Under the pieces are notes generated by a model. The model ran no database searches. It saw only the letters and a program-made list of their open reading frames with translations, and had not been told where the DNA came from. A stretch of DNA of 64,000 nt, from contig OU452214.1 of assembly GCA_911728435.2 (NCBI GenBank), positions 9,612,105 through 9,676,104 of the forward strand, given 5' to 3'. Shown here one piece after another: positions 22,591-34,092 of this stretch. The stretch comes from Apoderus coryli (Eukaryota > Arthropoda > Insecta > Coleoptera > Attelabidae). Every line of letters starts with the position of its first letter. The first letter of the stretch is position 1. The position numbers were made by a program, and so were the translations under genes.

Positions 22591-23050
22591 GAATCGTGAC
22601 ATCACAGAACTGGTTTTAAAGCGCATGCGCAGTTCGGAACGCATTCCTAAATTCACTCACCGCGAACACAAAAGGAGTCAAAATTGAATCGCACAGCTGA
22701 ATGCTTGATGATATCATCCGTATTCTGAAGATACTGTCTTGCAATTTAGTGAAGAAGAAGATAGAAGACCTTGCGCATCTATTTGTAATAAAATGTTAAT
22801 AAAGGACTGAAAAAAAAAACGTTGTTTAATTGATAACTTGTTTTATATTTGTTGTTTTACAAATTTTTCAGGACATCACTAAGTACTTCATAAAAAGTAA
22901 TACCTCAAAAATAGCCAACAAAACATTTCAGTTTTTATTTATAATATTCAGCTAATATCTACCTGAAAACATAGAATCCATCTTCTACTCATTCTTTGAT
23001 GTCTTCTTGTAGAAAACGAACCAGTTCGGAATCGTCTCGGCGAACGAACC
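22590..23050. repeat. Diverged, inverted copy of the AGCTTCGTTCGCGG MITE
   Basis: It contains CACAGAACTGGTTTTAAAGC and CTCACCGCGAAC near one end and GGAATCGTCTCGGCGAACGAA near the other. These are reverse-complement counterparts of the element at 14,603-15,546. The ends are eroded. A copy is at 56,078. Confidence 0.6.
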
Positions 23051-23179
23051 TAATAACAGTTCTCTAAGTATTTGAAAACTGCGCCGAACTGGTTGCGCGT
23101 TAGATAAAATTTTCGGGCCGTTCTATTACTGTTGAAAATTATGAAAAACACTTTTCAAACCCAACATAACCTAGCTTTT

Positions 23180-23315
23180 GACTGTCCCGGTATGTAGTTG
23201 GTTCGACTCCGGACTCCGGACCCGCTGAATCTAGCTGCTCACTAGAATAAATATAATAAATAAAATAAATTCACGGGATAATGGTTGAATTGCTGAAGGC
23301 CAATAAACAAAAAAA
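23180..23315 (+). mobile_element. tRNA-derived SINE copy with 16-bp target duplication
   Basis: A 136-bp insertion carries GGTTCGACTCC (23,200-23,210), a perfect match to the pol III B box, and ends in an A-rich tail. ACATAACCTAGCTTTT flanks it at 23,164-23,179 and 23,316-23,331. The site near 9,890 is uninterrupted. No A box is visible, so the 5' end is probably truncated. Confidence 0.75.
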
Positions 23316-24023
23316 ACATAACCTAGCTTTTATTTTAGAGTTCGTAATTATTTTAACATAATATATATTTTATATAATATCTATACAGGTCATTTTTGTT
23401 GTTTACGATATTCAAAAACAATTTTTTTTCGAAGAATTTTAATATTCTTTGTAGCCTGACATGCAATTAGCTAAATAGTATGTAGTTCTAGTATGCAGGT
23501 ATATCAAATTTATAATTGAAATTAGTTATTTGGATTATCTTAATTTATTTTAAGTATTTAATAATTATTATAAGGTTGTAATTTACTGTACTAGTCATAT
23601 TATTTCCGTGATTAGAGCTCAAACATTGAGATATAAGGAGCCTCTATAAGCATTATTTTACATTGTACACAAACGGGTGCATTGGGTGGGGCGTAATCGC
23701 ATACCAATATGGCGGATTCTTCAGAGCCGCACTGGCTATTTTTGTTGACGTTTTTTTTAATTTGCAACTTGGGTTTATACTTTAATTTGAAATGTTCAGC
23801 AGTGTACAACACACTTGAAATATAGGTAATTATTGATATTTGATACCAAAATACAGGAATAAAAGACGTTAGTACTTTATTAATTATATATTAATACCCC
23901 TTAAACAAAACAATTTTATTTAAATGTTGCCGTTTGCTAAGTGACTTATCTACTTAATTTTTACTTAAATAACAGATCCTGGTATTAACGTATTTAGTCG
24001 CCTACATTTATATGTAGGCAACT

Positions 24024-24129
24024 AATGGTGTCCTGTACTGTGCGTAGTTTCAGTAGTAGAAGTGAAATCGACAAGAAAATATCGATTTCACTTCTACTAC
24101 TGCAACTACGCACAGTACAGGACACCATT
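24024..24129. repeat. Near-perfect hairpin, 48-bp arms
   Basis: The left arm begins AATGGTGTCCTGTACTGTGC and the right arm ends with its reverse complement. There is one mismatch over 48 positions and the loop is about 10 nt (CAAGAAAATA). It could be a minimal MITE or a transcribed hairpin. The ZF7-side copy (57,497) has lost 9 bases of one arm. Confidence 0.7.
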
Positions 24130-24553
24130 ATAGTATATTGTTAAATAATTGCCAAAAAACAACGGAAAACTTAAGAAAACTTGTAAAATACTCGTAATAC
24201 TATCATCTTGAAAGCACGTCAAATGAGAGAGGTCGCATACCAATATGGTCTACCTGCACCCGCTTTTGATAACGGTATAGCGTCTCCTCCCACTTCAATG
24301 GGCTCAAATAACATGTTTATCGTTATACGCATGTCTGTAAAATAATCCATAAACAGTCCGAATATCAGTACTTGCTCAAGACCCAAGAATCGTTTTTTGA
24401 AAGTTCTAGTATCATTCTAAATCAGTTCAACAAAACCCGAACATATAAATTTGAACTGCGCACACTCCTGACAGTTCTAGAACAGTTCTTGTACGAACCC
24501 GAATTAAGCAATTACCTCCTCTTTTTTAGTGGTTTCTTTATGGTAGTGTCTTT

Positions 24554-24833
24554 ATAACCTATAAAGTTTAACAATACAACATATAAATTCAACGCTACAA
24601 ACTGCTTTTTGTTATTATTAAAGTTATAATAATAACAAAAAAAAGTTTAGTTTGTTCTATGTTTGTTAGTTAACACAGATCAGGGAAATTTAATAACTAA
24701 AGAAATCTTTTCGTGTCACGATCTAGAGGAGAAAATAATTCAAGTTAAAAGTGAAAATTGTACAAATCAAGTTCCTCTAGAAGCAACTTTAAAATCAGCA
24801 TCAGAAGAACTCTGTAATGACTTTAATTACGAA
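24554..24833 (+). promoter_or_regulatory. ZF4 upstream block and leader
   Basis: Here ATAACCTATAAAG occurs once only (24,554-24,566), without the SINE-like snippets present in ZF2, 3, 5, 6 and 7. This is the likely ancestral arrangement. An unrelated stretch (about 24,600-24,665) replaces part of the usual leader, then CACAGATCAGGG resumes at about 24,674. Confidence 0.45.
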
Positions 24834-25102
24834 ATGGAACAAGTGGATATTAAACGAGAACCAGATATTGGTTTGAATTTTATTGAAACGGCTCAATATT
24901 TAATTATAGAAACAGGAACAAGAAGTGATGAAATTAATTATGATGCCGACGAACAAAAAATTAAAATTTCTGAGGAAAATGTTGATTACGATTGCTCGCT
25001 ACAAATTAAAGCTGAAGAATTAAATATTAAAGATGAAGAAGATGTTGATGAATTAGATATGAGCATTGGTAAAGATTTAGAAGATACTGATGGTAGTATA
25101 AG
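24834..25102 (+). CDS. ZF4 exon 1: acidic N-terminus
   Basis: It begins MEQVDIKREPDIG at GAAATGG and ends at ATAAG|GTAAGTACATAA. It is 89 residues, strongly acidic, with the full set of psi-K-x-E sites (IKRE, IKAE, IKDE). Confidence 0.82.
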
Positions 25103-27010
25103 GTAAGTACATAACTAGGGAGTTATTTTTATAATATAGTCTGTTATCCTGGAGCAAACCTAAAATGTGTCAAATTGACCAACACTTGTTCTACTAATAC
25201 TACTGCTGAGAATAATTTTAAGTTGTCGCAGCGAGCAGTCGAATAAGTCAGCTTCAGGTTTTAACATACTTAATTCGTTACATATCCTTAAAATGTTATC
25301 TAATGGCGATATATAACTAGATCTAATACAAAATATATCCTGTCGACTAATTCTTAGTTACACTTTAGCAACATTCAATTTTATCTCGTTAACAATCGCA
25401 CATTTTTAGCTCTCCATATCATAGGTATATGTAATATATTATGGAGACTATTAGTTTCATGAAGAAAAAAACCGGAAATACTTGTTTTTGGTCAATTTAT
25501 ACATAAATAAGTTGATTTAAAAAAATGTCTCTGTCTGTATCCACGAAAACGCAAAAACCACTTCACGGATTTTAACCAAATTTGGTACAAAAATACTATT
25601 GGACATAGCAAGGCGCTGATTAGATTTTGGGAAACATTGAACGTAGGCAAGGGGTTTAAAAGAGGGTTCAAAAATTTAAAAAAATCATAGTTCTTAAACT
25701 TATCCGAAATACTACATAGGTAATTTTTTACGCATTTAATTGAATATAACCTAAAATATTGAACATAAAATATTAGACCACATTGGCGTTCGCAAATAGT
25801 GTAAAATGGGGTAAAAAAGATTTTAAAAAACGTATTTCTTAAACATAGCAGAAATATTAACTAGTTATTTATAGTTTTGATAGAATATAACCTATAAAAT
25901 GTGTCATAAATAACTTACTTTCATATGCGTTCGTAAATAGTGGAAAATGGGTCAAAAGGTAAAAAATATATATATTTCCTAAACTTATTCGAAATATGGA
26001 ATAATTTTTCATAGTTGTGATACAATATAAGCTAAAACATAATCGATAGAAGAAAAAAAAGGGTCATAAACGAAAAAAAAAATTGTTTCCCAAATATACA
26101 TGAAAAATTGCTAATTTTATGTAGCTTTGATATAGGATAACCTACAAAATGCAGCATAATTAACATTTTTATTTACATAGGCGTTCGTAAATAGTAGAAA
26201 AAGGGGTAAAATAAAATGTAAAATTTTTTATATTTAACTAGTTGAATTGGTGTTAAAAATACACTACAAAAATTAATGTACCATAGGCGTCCGTGAAAAT
26301 TCTATAAAAAAGTCAGAAAAAAATTTTATCCGTGATAACTCAAAAACCACTTAACGGATTTTAACCACATTTGGTACGAAAATACTATAGGATATTTATA
26401 GGTGGTGATTAACATTGAGCGTAGGCAAGGGGTTTAAAACAGGGTTCAAAATTTTAAAAAATCATAGTTCTTAAACTTATCCGAAATATTGAATAATTTT
26501 TTGTGCGTTTAATTAAATATAACCTAAAATATTTAACCTAAACAATTAGACCACATTGACATGCGAAAAAAGTGTAAAATGGGGTAAAAAGGTTAGAAAA
26601 AATGTATTTCTTAAATATAGCAGAAATATTGACTAGTTATTTATAGCTTTGATAGAATATAACCTATAAAATGTGCTATAAATAACTTGGTTTCATAGGC
26701 GTGTAATAGTGTAAAAGGGGTCAAAATAAAAAATATATATGTTTCCTAAGCTTATTCGAAATACGGAAAGATTTTTCAGAGTTGTAATAGCATATAACCT
26801 AAAAAATGTTACATAAATGAACTGGTTCACACAGGCGTTCGAAAATAGTGTAAAAAAGGGTCAAAAATACCGCCAGACAGCGTTTTGTTTAAATTTCATT
26901 CGTGATAGATACAAACGAACACATGGTAGAGAATCCGAGAGGATCTCGAACACACCATAGTTTGTATCTATCCAAACATAATAACTTATTAATGTTTATG
27001 ATTTTTATAG
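25103..27010 (+). repeat. ZF4 intron with ~140-bp tandem repeats
   Basis: It is a close copy of the ZF2 intron with the same GGCGTTCG-type repeat ladder and the same terminal GATAGATACAAAC/GTTTGTATCTATC hairpin (about 26,900-26,970). Small deletions distinguish it, for example near 26,050. Confidence 0.65.
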
Positions 27011-28538
27011 TACTGTGAAGTCGAAAGAGATGCAGTTATTGGTGACTGGAAATAATTACAATGAGGACAACGAGACATCAATGAAAACAAATGCAAAATG
27101 GTTTCACTGCAATCAGTGTAAGTTTAAAACAATTTGTCAGAAGAAGCTTAAAACCCATACACGGTTAAAGTGTAAGAGAATTTCGTGCAAAATTTGCAAA
27201 GAAACATATTCTCATGAAAATAGTTTAAATGCCCATTTATTGCGTAAACATAAACACGTGAGAAAAGTAGGAGCAAGTAGAGTTCAGGAGGTCTTAAATC
27301 GGCACATGGTAAAACATGTAGTAACTGATAAAAATAAAAAATTGCATGTTTGTACAATGTGTAAGAAAGGATTTAAATCCAAACAGACTCTTGATTGTCA
27401 TATTGCCAATTATCATTCTGATAATCAAACCTTAATGGCCACAATTACGAATAATTTTGAGAAGCTTTATTGTGCACATTGTTCATATTTTACATACATG
27501 AAAAGTAATTTGAAACGACATTTATTGACTCATCGGAATAACAAACCATATGGTTGTACAATGTGTAGTAAAGGATTTGCATGGAAACGGAGGCTTGATT
27601 GTCATATAGCAAATTATCATTCTGGTAATAAAACCTTAATGGCCACAATTACGGGTAATCTTTATGAATGCCAACGTTGTTCGTATAAAGCTACATCCAG
27701 TTCAATTTTGAAAATTCATATGTTAAAACACGAAGAAAATCAAAAAAATGGACCTTATGTTTGTACAATGTGTAGTAAAGAATTCACATTCAAACGGAAT
27801 CTTGATTGTCATATAGCAAATAATCATTCTGATAATAAAACCTTAATGATCACAATTACGAATAATCTTTATGGATGTCAGCGTTGTTCGTTCAAAGCTT
27901 TATCCCGTGCATATTTGATAGCTCATATGTTAAAACATAGAGAAATACCAAAGAATTTTGAGAAACTTTATTGTAAACATTGTTCATATTTTACATACAT
28001 AGAAAATAATTTGAAACGACATTTATTAACTCATGGCAATAATAAACAACATGTTTGTACAATGTGTGGTAAAGGATTTAAATACAAACGGAGTCTTGAT
28101 AGTCATATAGCAAATGTTCATTCTGATAATAAAACCTTAATGGCCACAATTACGAATAATATTTTTAAATGTCAACGTTGTTCGAATAAATTTTCATCCA
28201 ATAGAGATTTTAAAATTCACATGTTAAAACATGAAGAAATATCAAAAGATTTTGAGAAACTGTATTGTGCACATTGTGCATATTTTACTTACATTAAAAG
28301 GAGATTGACAAAACATTTAATAACCCATAGCAATAATAAACCATATGTTTGTACAATGTGTAGTAAAGGATTTAACTACAAATTGGGTCTTGATTGCCAT
28401 ATTGCCAATTATCATTCTGATAATAAAACCTTAATGGTCACAATTACGAATACCCTTTATGAATGTCAACGTTGTTCGTATAAGGCTCCATCCAATTCAA
28501 ATTTTAAAGTTCATATGTTAACACATAAAGAAATATGA
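27011..28538 (+). CDS. ZF4 exon 2: 14-finger C2H2 array
   Basis: The acceptor TTTTATAG|TACTGTGAAG gives 598 aa with exon 1. Fingers: C2HC starter, 'CKIC' finger, spacer, then B-A-B-C-B-C-A-B-C-A-B-C. Fingers 5 and 6 (FAWKRRLDCH, TSSSILKIH) match ZF5; fingers 12 to 14 (IKRRLTKH, NYKLGLDCH, APSNSNFKVH) are identical to the ZF8 end. It stops at ATATGA where paralogs have ATATCA, so a single C-to-G change ended the frame in a linker. Finger fossils follow. Confidence 0.9.
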
Positions 28539-28913
28539 AAAGATTTGGAGAAACTTTATTGTGCATATTTTATAAATTCATATCATGACAGTGTACAATT
28601 TAATGAAACATCTGCCCGAAAGAATTTAATAAACATGTCGAGTGTAGCAATATGTGCAGACCGGCTACAATTTCAATAATAATAAAAAAAAAGTTCCATC
28701 ATTCTGATAATAAAATCTTAATGTCCACAATTACAAATAAACTTTATGAATGCCAACGTTGTTCGCATAAATCTGCATGCAGTACACATTTTAAAAGTCA
28801 TATGTTAAAACATAAAGAAATACCAAACAATTTTTAGAAGCTTTATTGTAAACATTGTTCATATTTTACATACGTTAAAAGGAATTTGGAACGATATTTA
28901 TTAACTCATTAAC
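28539..28913 (+). pseudogene. Broken 3' finger remnants after the ZF4 stop
   Basis: Aligned finger code continues out of frame: a KDLEKLYCAYF remnant, then ordinary sequence up to about 28,690, then an open stretch SDNKILMSTITNKL + YECQRCSHKSACSTHFKSH, and finally the TAG-interrupted orphan finger seen after ZF2. The first 100 bp are identical in kind to the region after the ZF8 stop (62,786-62,880), so the breakage predates their separation. Confidence 0.7.
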
Positions 28914-29644
28914 TATAATGCATTCTTCAACGAAAACAGGGTTAAGTTAGAGTCGGATTTCTGAAAACCACAACACAAATATGCCATGCAGTGGACGGCA
29001 TACGTGTTATTTTCTAGTTTCTGTATGTGTTTTCTATAATTTTGGTACACTGCTCCTGAATAATAGACAAGTTGATTAAAACTTAATTTGAGTGATTATT
29101 CTCTATTATTTTACGTAATAATTGATTGTACATAAGTTTAGTGTAAGAACCTTTGTTATATAATCAACTGTTGATTATCCTATATGTTTCTAGTATATTT
29201 TTCTATATTTAATTTTACTTTATATTTATCTGTATTTTCTTTTTTTTTTTTTATTTTAATTAAATATAAAACTGTTTTCCCCACAAAAATTTGAGTTTTA
29301 TTACATGGGAGAATTAAAATGAATAAGTCTTGAAGCAGTTGTGTTAAACAAGGTTAATGTGTTGTGAACAATGCCCAAGTTGCTCATCATTTAAAAAGGT
29401 TTGATTAGCTATTAGTTGTTTGTCTTTCTCTTAATAATTTGTTTCTTTAATTATGTTATTGATGTTGAATTTTTCTTTTCTTCTCAGTATCATTCATATA
29501 ATTCTCAGACTTGAAGGAGATTCCATTCTTTAATTAGTTTCGTTCGGATTATTTTAAGAATTAAAGCAATAGCTGTATTAAACGCTAAATATTAGTACTT
29601 ATTTAAAATAAACTTTGAATTATCCATCGATAAATATAATAGTT
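28914..29644 (+). other. ZF4 3' flank
   Basis: Same conserved flank as after the other genes (GGGTTAAGTTAGAGTCGG, TTTTATTTTAATTAAATATA). The MITE seen after ZF2 and ZF5 is absent, so this is a true empty site. Confidence 0.45.
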
Positions 29645-29783
29645 ATGTTCCAACCCATCTGAAAACCATTTAAGAACGGTCATGTTACCACTCCCAACAC
29701 CAAATCAGTGCACTGCGCAACTCACCAGACCACTGCGCAAGAAAAGTACCGTTCTTGAACTGTTTTCGGGAGTGTTGGAACAG
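29645..29783. repeat. Short palindromic MITE, ZF4 spacer copy
   Basis: It has the same TGTTCCAACCC...GTGTTGGAACAG ends as the copy at 16,247. It sits just upstream of the Copia fragment. Confidence 0.55.
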
Positions 29784-30245
29784 ACCTATTACCAAGAAAT
29801 CTTTTCGCGAGTTAATTGGTAGTTTGATGTGTTTAATGCTTGGTCACATACTTCGCAACACAAGGTACCAATTCCTGAAAGTAATAATGGAAGGGAAAAT
29901 CGAAGGGAAACGGGGCGTAGGCAGGAAAAAACATTCATGGCTCAAAAACATCAGGGACTGGACAAACCTAGACGCCCATACACTATTTAGAGCAGCAAAG
30001 AACCGAGAAGAGTTCGCTATAATTGTTGCCAACATTCATTGAAATGGATATGGCACTTTAAGAAGAAGAAGAATGCTAGGTTCAAGACCAGACATTTGTT
30101 ACTGTGCGAATCATTTTAGTCGTTCTCAAGATAAAGCTAATGACCAAACATGGAATTACGCAAAAAGGGTTCTCAGATTCTTGAATGGCACAAAAACCTT
30201 TAGTTGCGATATAATAGATGTAGTAATAGTACATTATGATAAATA
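29784..30245 (+). pseudogene. Copia fragment interrupted by a LINE 3' end
   Basis: The Copia segment (RELIGSLMCLML ... RPDICYCANHFSRSQDKAND ... RVLRFLNGTK) is split at 29,840. The flanking parts align with the uninterrupted copies at 16,387 and 46,921. Confidence 0.75.
29841..30071 (+). mobile_element. 5'-truncated LINE 3' end with AAG tail
   Basis: The 231-bp insertion encodes a C-terminus with MEGKIEGKRGVGRKKHSWLK and LRDW-like and FRAAKNREEF-like segments, typical of the last residues of many insect LINE reverse transcriptases. It ends in AAGAAGAAGAAG. The duplication AATGCT (29,835-29,840 and 30,072-30,077) marks the insertion. Confidence 0.75.
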
Positions 30246-31428
30246 ATACCGTATTTCGACTAGCCGCTTGCGAGGCGTCCTGCGCATCTCGTCGCGCATG
30301 CCGTTATAGGATAAAACGTCACAATAATCGCATAGTCGTAGATAGATACCGTTCACTCCTGTGTTCAGTATAGAGTTCATTATCGGCGTATACGAGATAA
30401 ATAAATAATGTGATTGTAATCTGTTTATGTGTTTTGTGTGTTTGCAGTGTAGTGTACGTGAGAATTCAGAGGACTCCAATCTTATTAACATGTTTTACAA
30501 AATTTTATACATAAATACTACAGGATATGTGTATAATAGGTGCTGATTAGCCTTTAGGAAACATTGAGCGTAGGAAAGGGGTTTAAAAATTTATTTATTT
30601 ATTCATCCACGGCCAAAGGCAATTATTACAATACGAAAATAACAAAAAAATGGGTTCAAAATTTATACTTATTCGAAATATAATGCATAAGGAGATTTTA
30701 TTAATTTAAAAGCAATATACGGTGGTAGAAGATGACATAACTGGCAATTAAAAAAACTTTTATGCGACAGTTTCATACTTCGCCTTTTGTAAAAATGTTT
30801 TTTTTTTACAATAAAGTTATATTAACCTAATAGGTTGGCTCGATTGATCTTGACCTATCACAAGCAATATACGTCACCGGCGTCCGGCTTGCTTTATAAC
30901 GGCATTATTTAGGTACAGTTATAAACATTTACCTATGGGCATTATGGATCTCTGTTCTCTAAGCTTTTAACTAAATATTCTATTTTAACAATTTTTATTT
31001 ATTTAAGTTAAAACAGTAGTGTCACAATAAAATACAATATTCAATTTCTAAGTTATTACAATACTTTTAAATTTATGTTTAGGGAGTTACAAACTTTTTG
31101 CATGTTCTGTACTAGTCATATTATGTCGTGATTAGGACTCAAATAACATGTTTATCGTTAGACGCATGTCTGTAAAATAATCCAAAAACAATCTGCAATC
31201 AGTACTTGCTCAAGACCAAGGATCGTTTTTGACAGTTCTAGTACCGTTCCAGAACAGTTCTGATTCAAACCAGAAAACCAAATATCTGGTTCTAGTACTG
31301 TTCTAAATCAGTTCAAAAAACCCGAACATGTAAAGTTGAACAGCGCACACTCCTGACAGTTCTTGTACGAATCCGAATTAGGCTATTAACTCCTCTTTTT
31401 TTACTGGTTTCCTTATGACATTGTTTTT
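30246..31428. other. ZF4-ZF5 spacer
   Basis: It has the same organisation as 16,613-17,784: a GC-rich CCGCTTGCGAGGCG block, a piece of the intron-type repeat, TTTATTTATT tails, then the GTTCTAGTACCGTTCC repeat region before the promoter block. No gene is seen. Confidence 0.45.
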
Positions 31429-31803
31429 ATAACGTATAAAGTTTGGCCAAATAGCCCTGGTAGCTGCGGCCAATAAAGAAGCGCATAACCTATAAAGCAC
31501 TTGCTGGTGAAGGCCAAACAACAACAACAACATAACCTATAAAGTCTAACAACTAACTAATGCCTCTGAGTGCAAGCCACTTTATATTCGAAGACTAACG
31601 CTACAAACAGTTCTTTGTTCTTATACCCACGAAATATAACTAAAACAGATCAGGGAAATTTAATAACTAAACAAATCTTTTCGTGTCAAGATCTAGAGGA
31701 GAAAATTATTCAAGTTAAAAGTGAAAATTGTATAATTCAAGTTCCTCTAGAAGTAACATTAAAATCAGCATCAGAAACACTCTGTAATTTCTTGAAATAC
31801 AAA
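31429..31803 (+). promoter_or_regulatory. ZF5 upstream block and leader
   Basis: It starts at ATAACGTATAAAG (one change from the consensus), followed by the two SINE-like snippets, further copies of ATAACCTATAAAG, and the leader. Confidence 0.45.
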
Positions 31804-32069
31804 ATGGAACAAACGGACATTAAACGAGAACCAGATATTGGTTTCAATTTCATTGAAACGGCTCAATATTTAATTATAGAAACAGAAACACGCAGTGATG
31901 AAATTAATTGTGATGCCGACGAACAAAAAGTTAAAATTCATGAGGAAAATGTTGATTACGATTCCTCGCTACAAATTAAAGCTGAAGAATTAAATATTAA
32001 AGATGAAGATGTTGATGAATTACATATGAGCATTGGTAAAGATTTAGAAGATACTGATTCTAGTATAAG
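31804..32069 (+). CDS. ZF5 exon 1: acidic N-terminus
   Basis: It begins MEQTDIKREPDIGF and ends ATAAG|GTAAGTACATAA. One codon is missing relative to its relatives (KDEDVDEL instead of KDEEDVDEL), giving 88 residues. SUMO-consensus sites IKRE, IKAE and IKDE are kept. Confidence 0.82.
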
Positions 32070-32162
32070 GTAAGTACATAACTACTTATTATTATAATTT
32101 AGACGTTTTGTAGAATAATTGTTTTCAATGGCCGTATCTGTCTTCTAATATTTGACGATTTG

Positions 32163-34092
32163 GGTTCTGGTGACCTAGCCTGCAGCTCGAAATAACTACT
32201 TTTTCTGGATTTTTATTTTATGTAATCATTAAATAGACTATTTTGAACATAATTAGCTATGGTATTTTAACTTTTTTTTTAAGTTGACTATATTAGGTAC
32301 TCACGGATATTAGGGTAGTAAACGTTACTCAATAATAAACAGTTCTTATAAAAATTGGTTATGTTTGGCATTATTATTTAATTTGAAACAAAAGTCATTA
32401 TTCAATCAGTATCAATGTTGCCAGATTTTATTTTCATTCTATATAACAATATCATATTCAATATTTTCATTGACATTTTTGTAGTAAAAGGAAGGGAACC
32501 TAGTTCTGTAGGTAGTTAAGTAGGTTAGCAAGGGCGAAGCCCTTGCCATGTGCCGGACGCAAGGGCCAAGTCTTTGCCATGTGCAGGCCTGATGTACTCA
32601 TGAGGTTCAGGTTGCAGGTAACTTAGGTAAGTAGGTAGGCAGTTAGGTAGGTAGGTAAGTAGTTAGGTTGGTAGGTAAGTAGTTAGGTAGGTAGGTAAGT
32701 AGTTAGGTTGGTAGGTAAGTAGTTAGGTAGGTAGGTAAGTAGTTAGGTTGGTAGGTAAGTAGTTAGGTAGGTAGGTAAGTAGTTAGGTGGGTAGGTAAGT
32801 AGTTAGGTGGGTAGGTAAGTAGTTAGGTAGGTAGGTAAGTAGTTAAGTACGTTAGCAAGGGCACAGCACTTGCCAAGTGCAGGCCCGATATGTGCGCATG
32901 AGGTTTAGGTTGCAGATTAGTTAGGTAAGTAGGTAGGTAAGTAGTTAGTTGGGTAGATAAGTAGTTAGGTAGGTAAGTAAGTAGTTAACTACGTTAGCAA
33001 GGGCATAGCACTTGCCAAGTGCAGGCCCGATATGTGCGCATGGGGTTTAGGTTGCAGATTAGTTAGGTAAGTAGGTAGGTAGGTAGGTAAGTAGGTAGGT
33101 AAGTAGTTATGTAGGTTGGTAAGTAGTTAGGTGGGTAGGTAAGTAGTTAGGTAGGTAGGTAAGTAGTTAAGTACGTGAGCAAGGGCACAGCACTTGCCAA
33201 GTGCCGGCCCGATATGTGCGCATGAGGTTTAGGTTGCAGATTAGTTAGGTAGGTAGGTAAGTAGTTAGGTGGGTAGGTAAGTAGTTAGGTAGGTAAGTAA
33301 GTAGTTAACTACGTTAGCAAGGGCATAGCACTTGCCAAGTGCAGGCCCGATATGTGCGCATGGGGTTTAGGTTGCAGATTAGTTAGGTAAGTAGGTAGGT
33401 AGGTAGGTAAGTAGGTAGGTAAGTAGTTATGTAGGTTGGTAAGTAGTTAGGTGGGTAGGTAAGTAGTTAGGTAGGTAGGTAAGTAGTTAAGTACGTGAGC
33501 AAGGGCACAGCACTTGCCAAGTGCCGGCCCGATATGTGCGCATGAGGTTTAGGTTGCAGATTAGTTAGGTAGGTAGGTAAGTAGTTAGGTGGGTAGGTAA
33601 GTAGTTAGGTAGGTAAGTAAGTAGTTAACTACGTTAGCAAGGGCATAGCACTTGCCAAGTGCAGGCCCGATATGTGCGCATGGGGTTTAGGTTGCAGATT
33701 AGTTAGGTAAGTAGGTAGGTAGGTAGGTAAGTAGGTAGGTAAGTAGTTATGTAGGTTGGTAAGTAGTTAGGTGGGTAGGTAAGTAGTTAGGTAGGTAGGT
33801 AAGTAGTTAAGTACGTTAGCAAGGGCACAGCACTTTTTTTACTTAAAATGTGTTAAAAGAGACCAGTTAATCATTTATATGATAATTTTGAAAGAGGTAT
33901 GAATATGAAATGCGGAGTAGTAGGTATATGAAATTTCGTAAGTACCTAATCTAGTCTATTCTATAATCACCTTAAAAAAAGTTAATATACCATAGCTAAT
34001 TATGTTCAAAATAGTCTATTTAATGACCTCATAAGAAAAAAAATCAAAAAAAGTAGTTATTTCGAGCTGCAGGCTAGGACACCAGCCCCACC
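32163..34092. mobile_element. 1.93-kb inverted-repeat element carrying a minisatellite
   Basis: About 140-bp terminal inverted repeats (outer part with CCTAGCCTGCAGCTCGAAAT, inner part ending near TATTAGGTAC) enclose the tandem-repeat region. ATTTG flanks both sides (32,158-32,162 and 34,093-34,097). The introns of ZF3, ZF6 and ZF7 have the uninterrupted GACGATTTGTTTT site. No transposase is present, so this is a non-autonomous DNA element of undetermined superfamily. Confidence 0.78.
32500..33835 (+). repeat. GGTAGGTAAGTAGTTA minisatellite with 320-bp higher-order unit
   Basis: Short units (GGTAGGTAAGTAGTTA and variants) alternate with a longer spacer block (ACGTTAGCAAGGGC..GCACTTGCCAAGTGC...GATATGTGCGCATG). 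The block AACTACGTTAGCAAGGGCAT starts at 32,987, 33,307 and 33,627, exactly 320 bp apart, so long units have been homogenised. The array stays inside the inverted-repeat element. Confidence 0.85.

Noticed and set aside
23180..23230. tRNA gene
   Set aside because: Only a B box and no cloverleaf; flanking 16-bp duplication and A tail identify a SINE.
29755..30042. A 95-codon gene-like frame in the ZF4 spacer
   Set aside because: It is an accidental fusion of a Copia fragment and the inserted LINE end.
32500..33835. CRISPR-like regular repeats
   Set aside because: The window is clearly eukaryotic, the spacers are themselves repeated, and the units are part of a minisatellite inside a DNA element.
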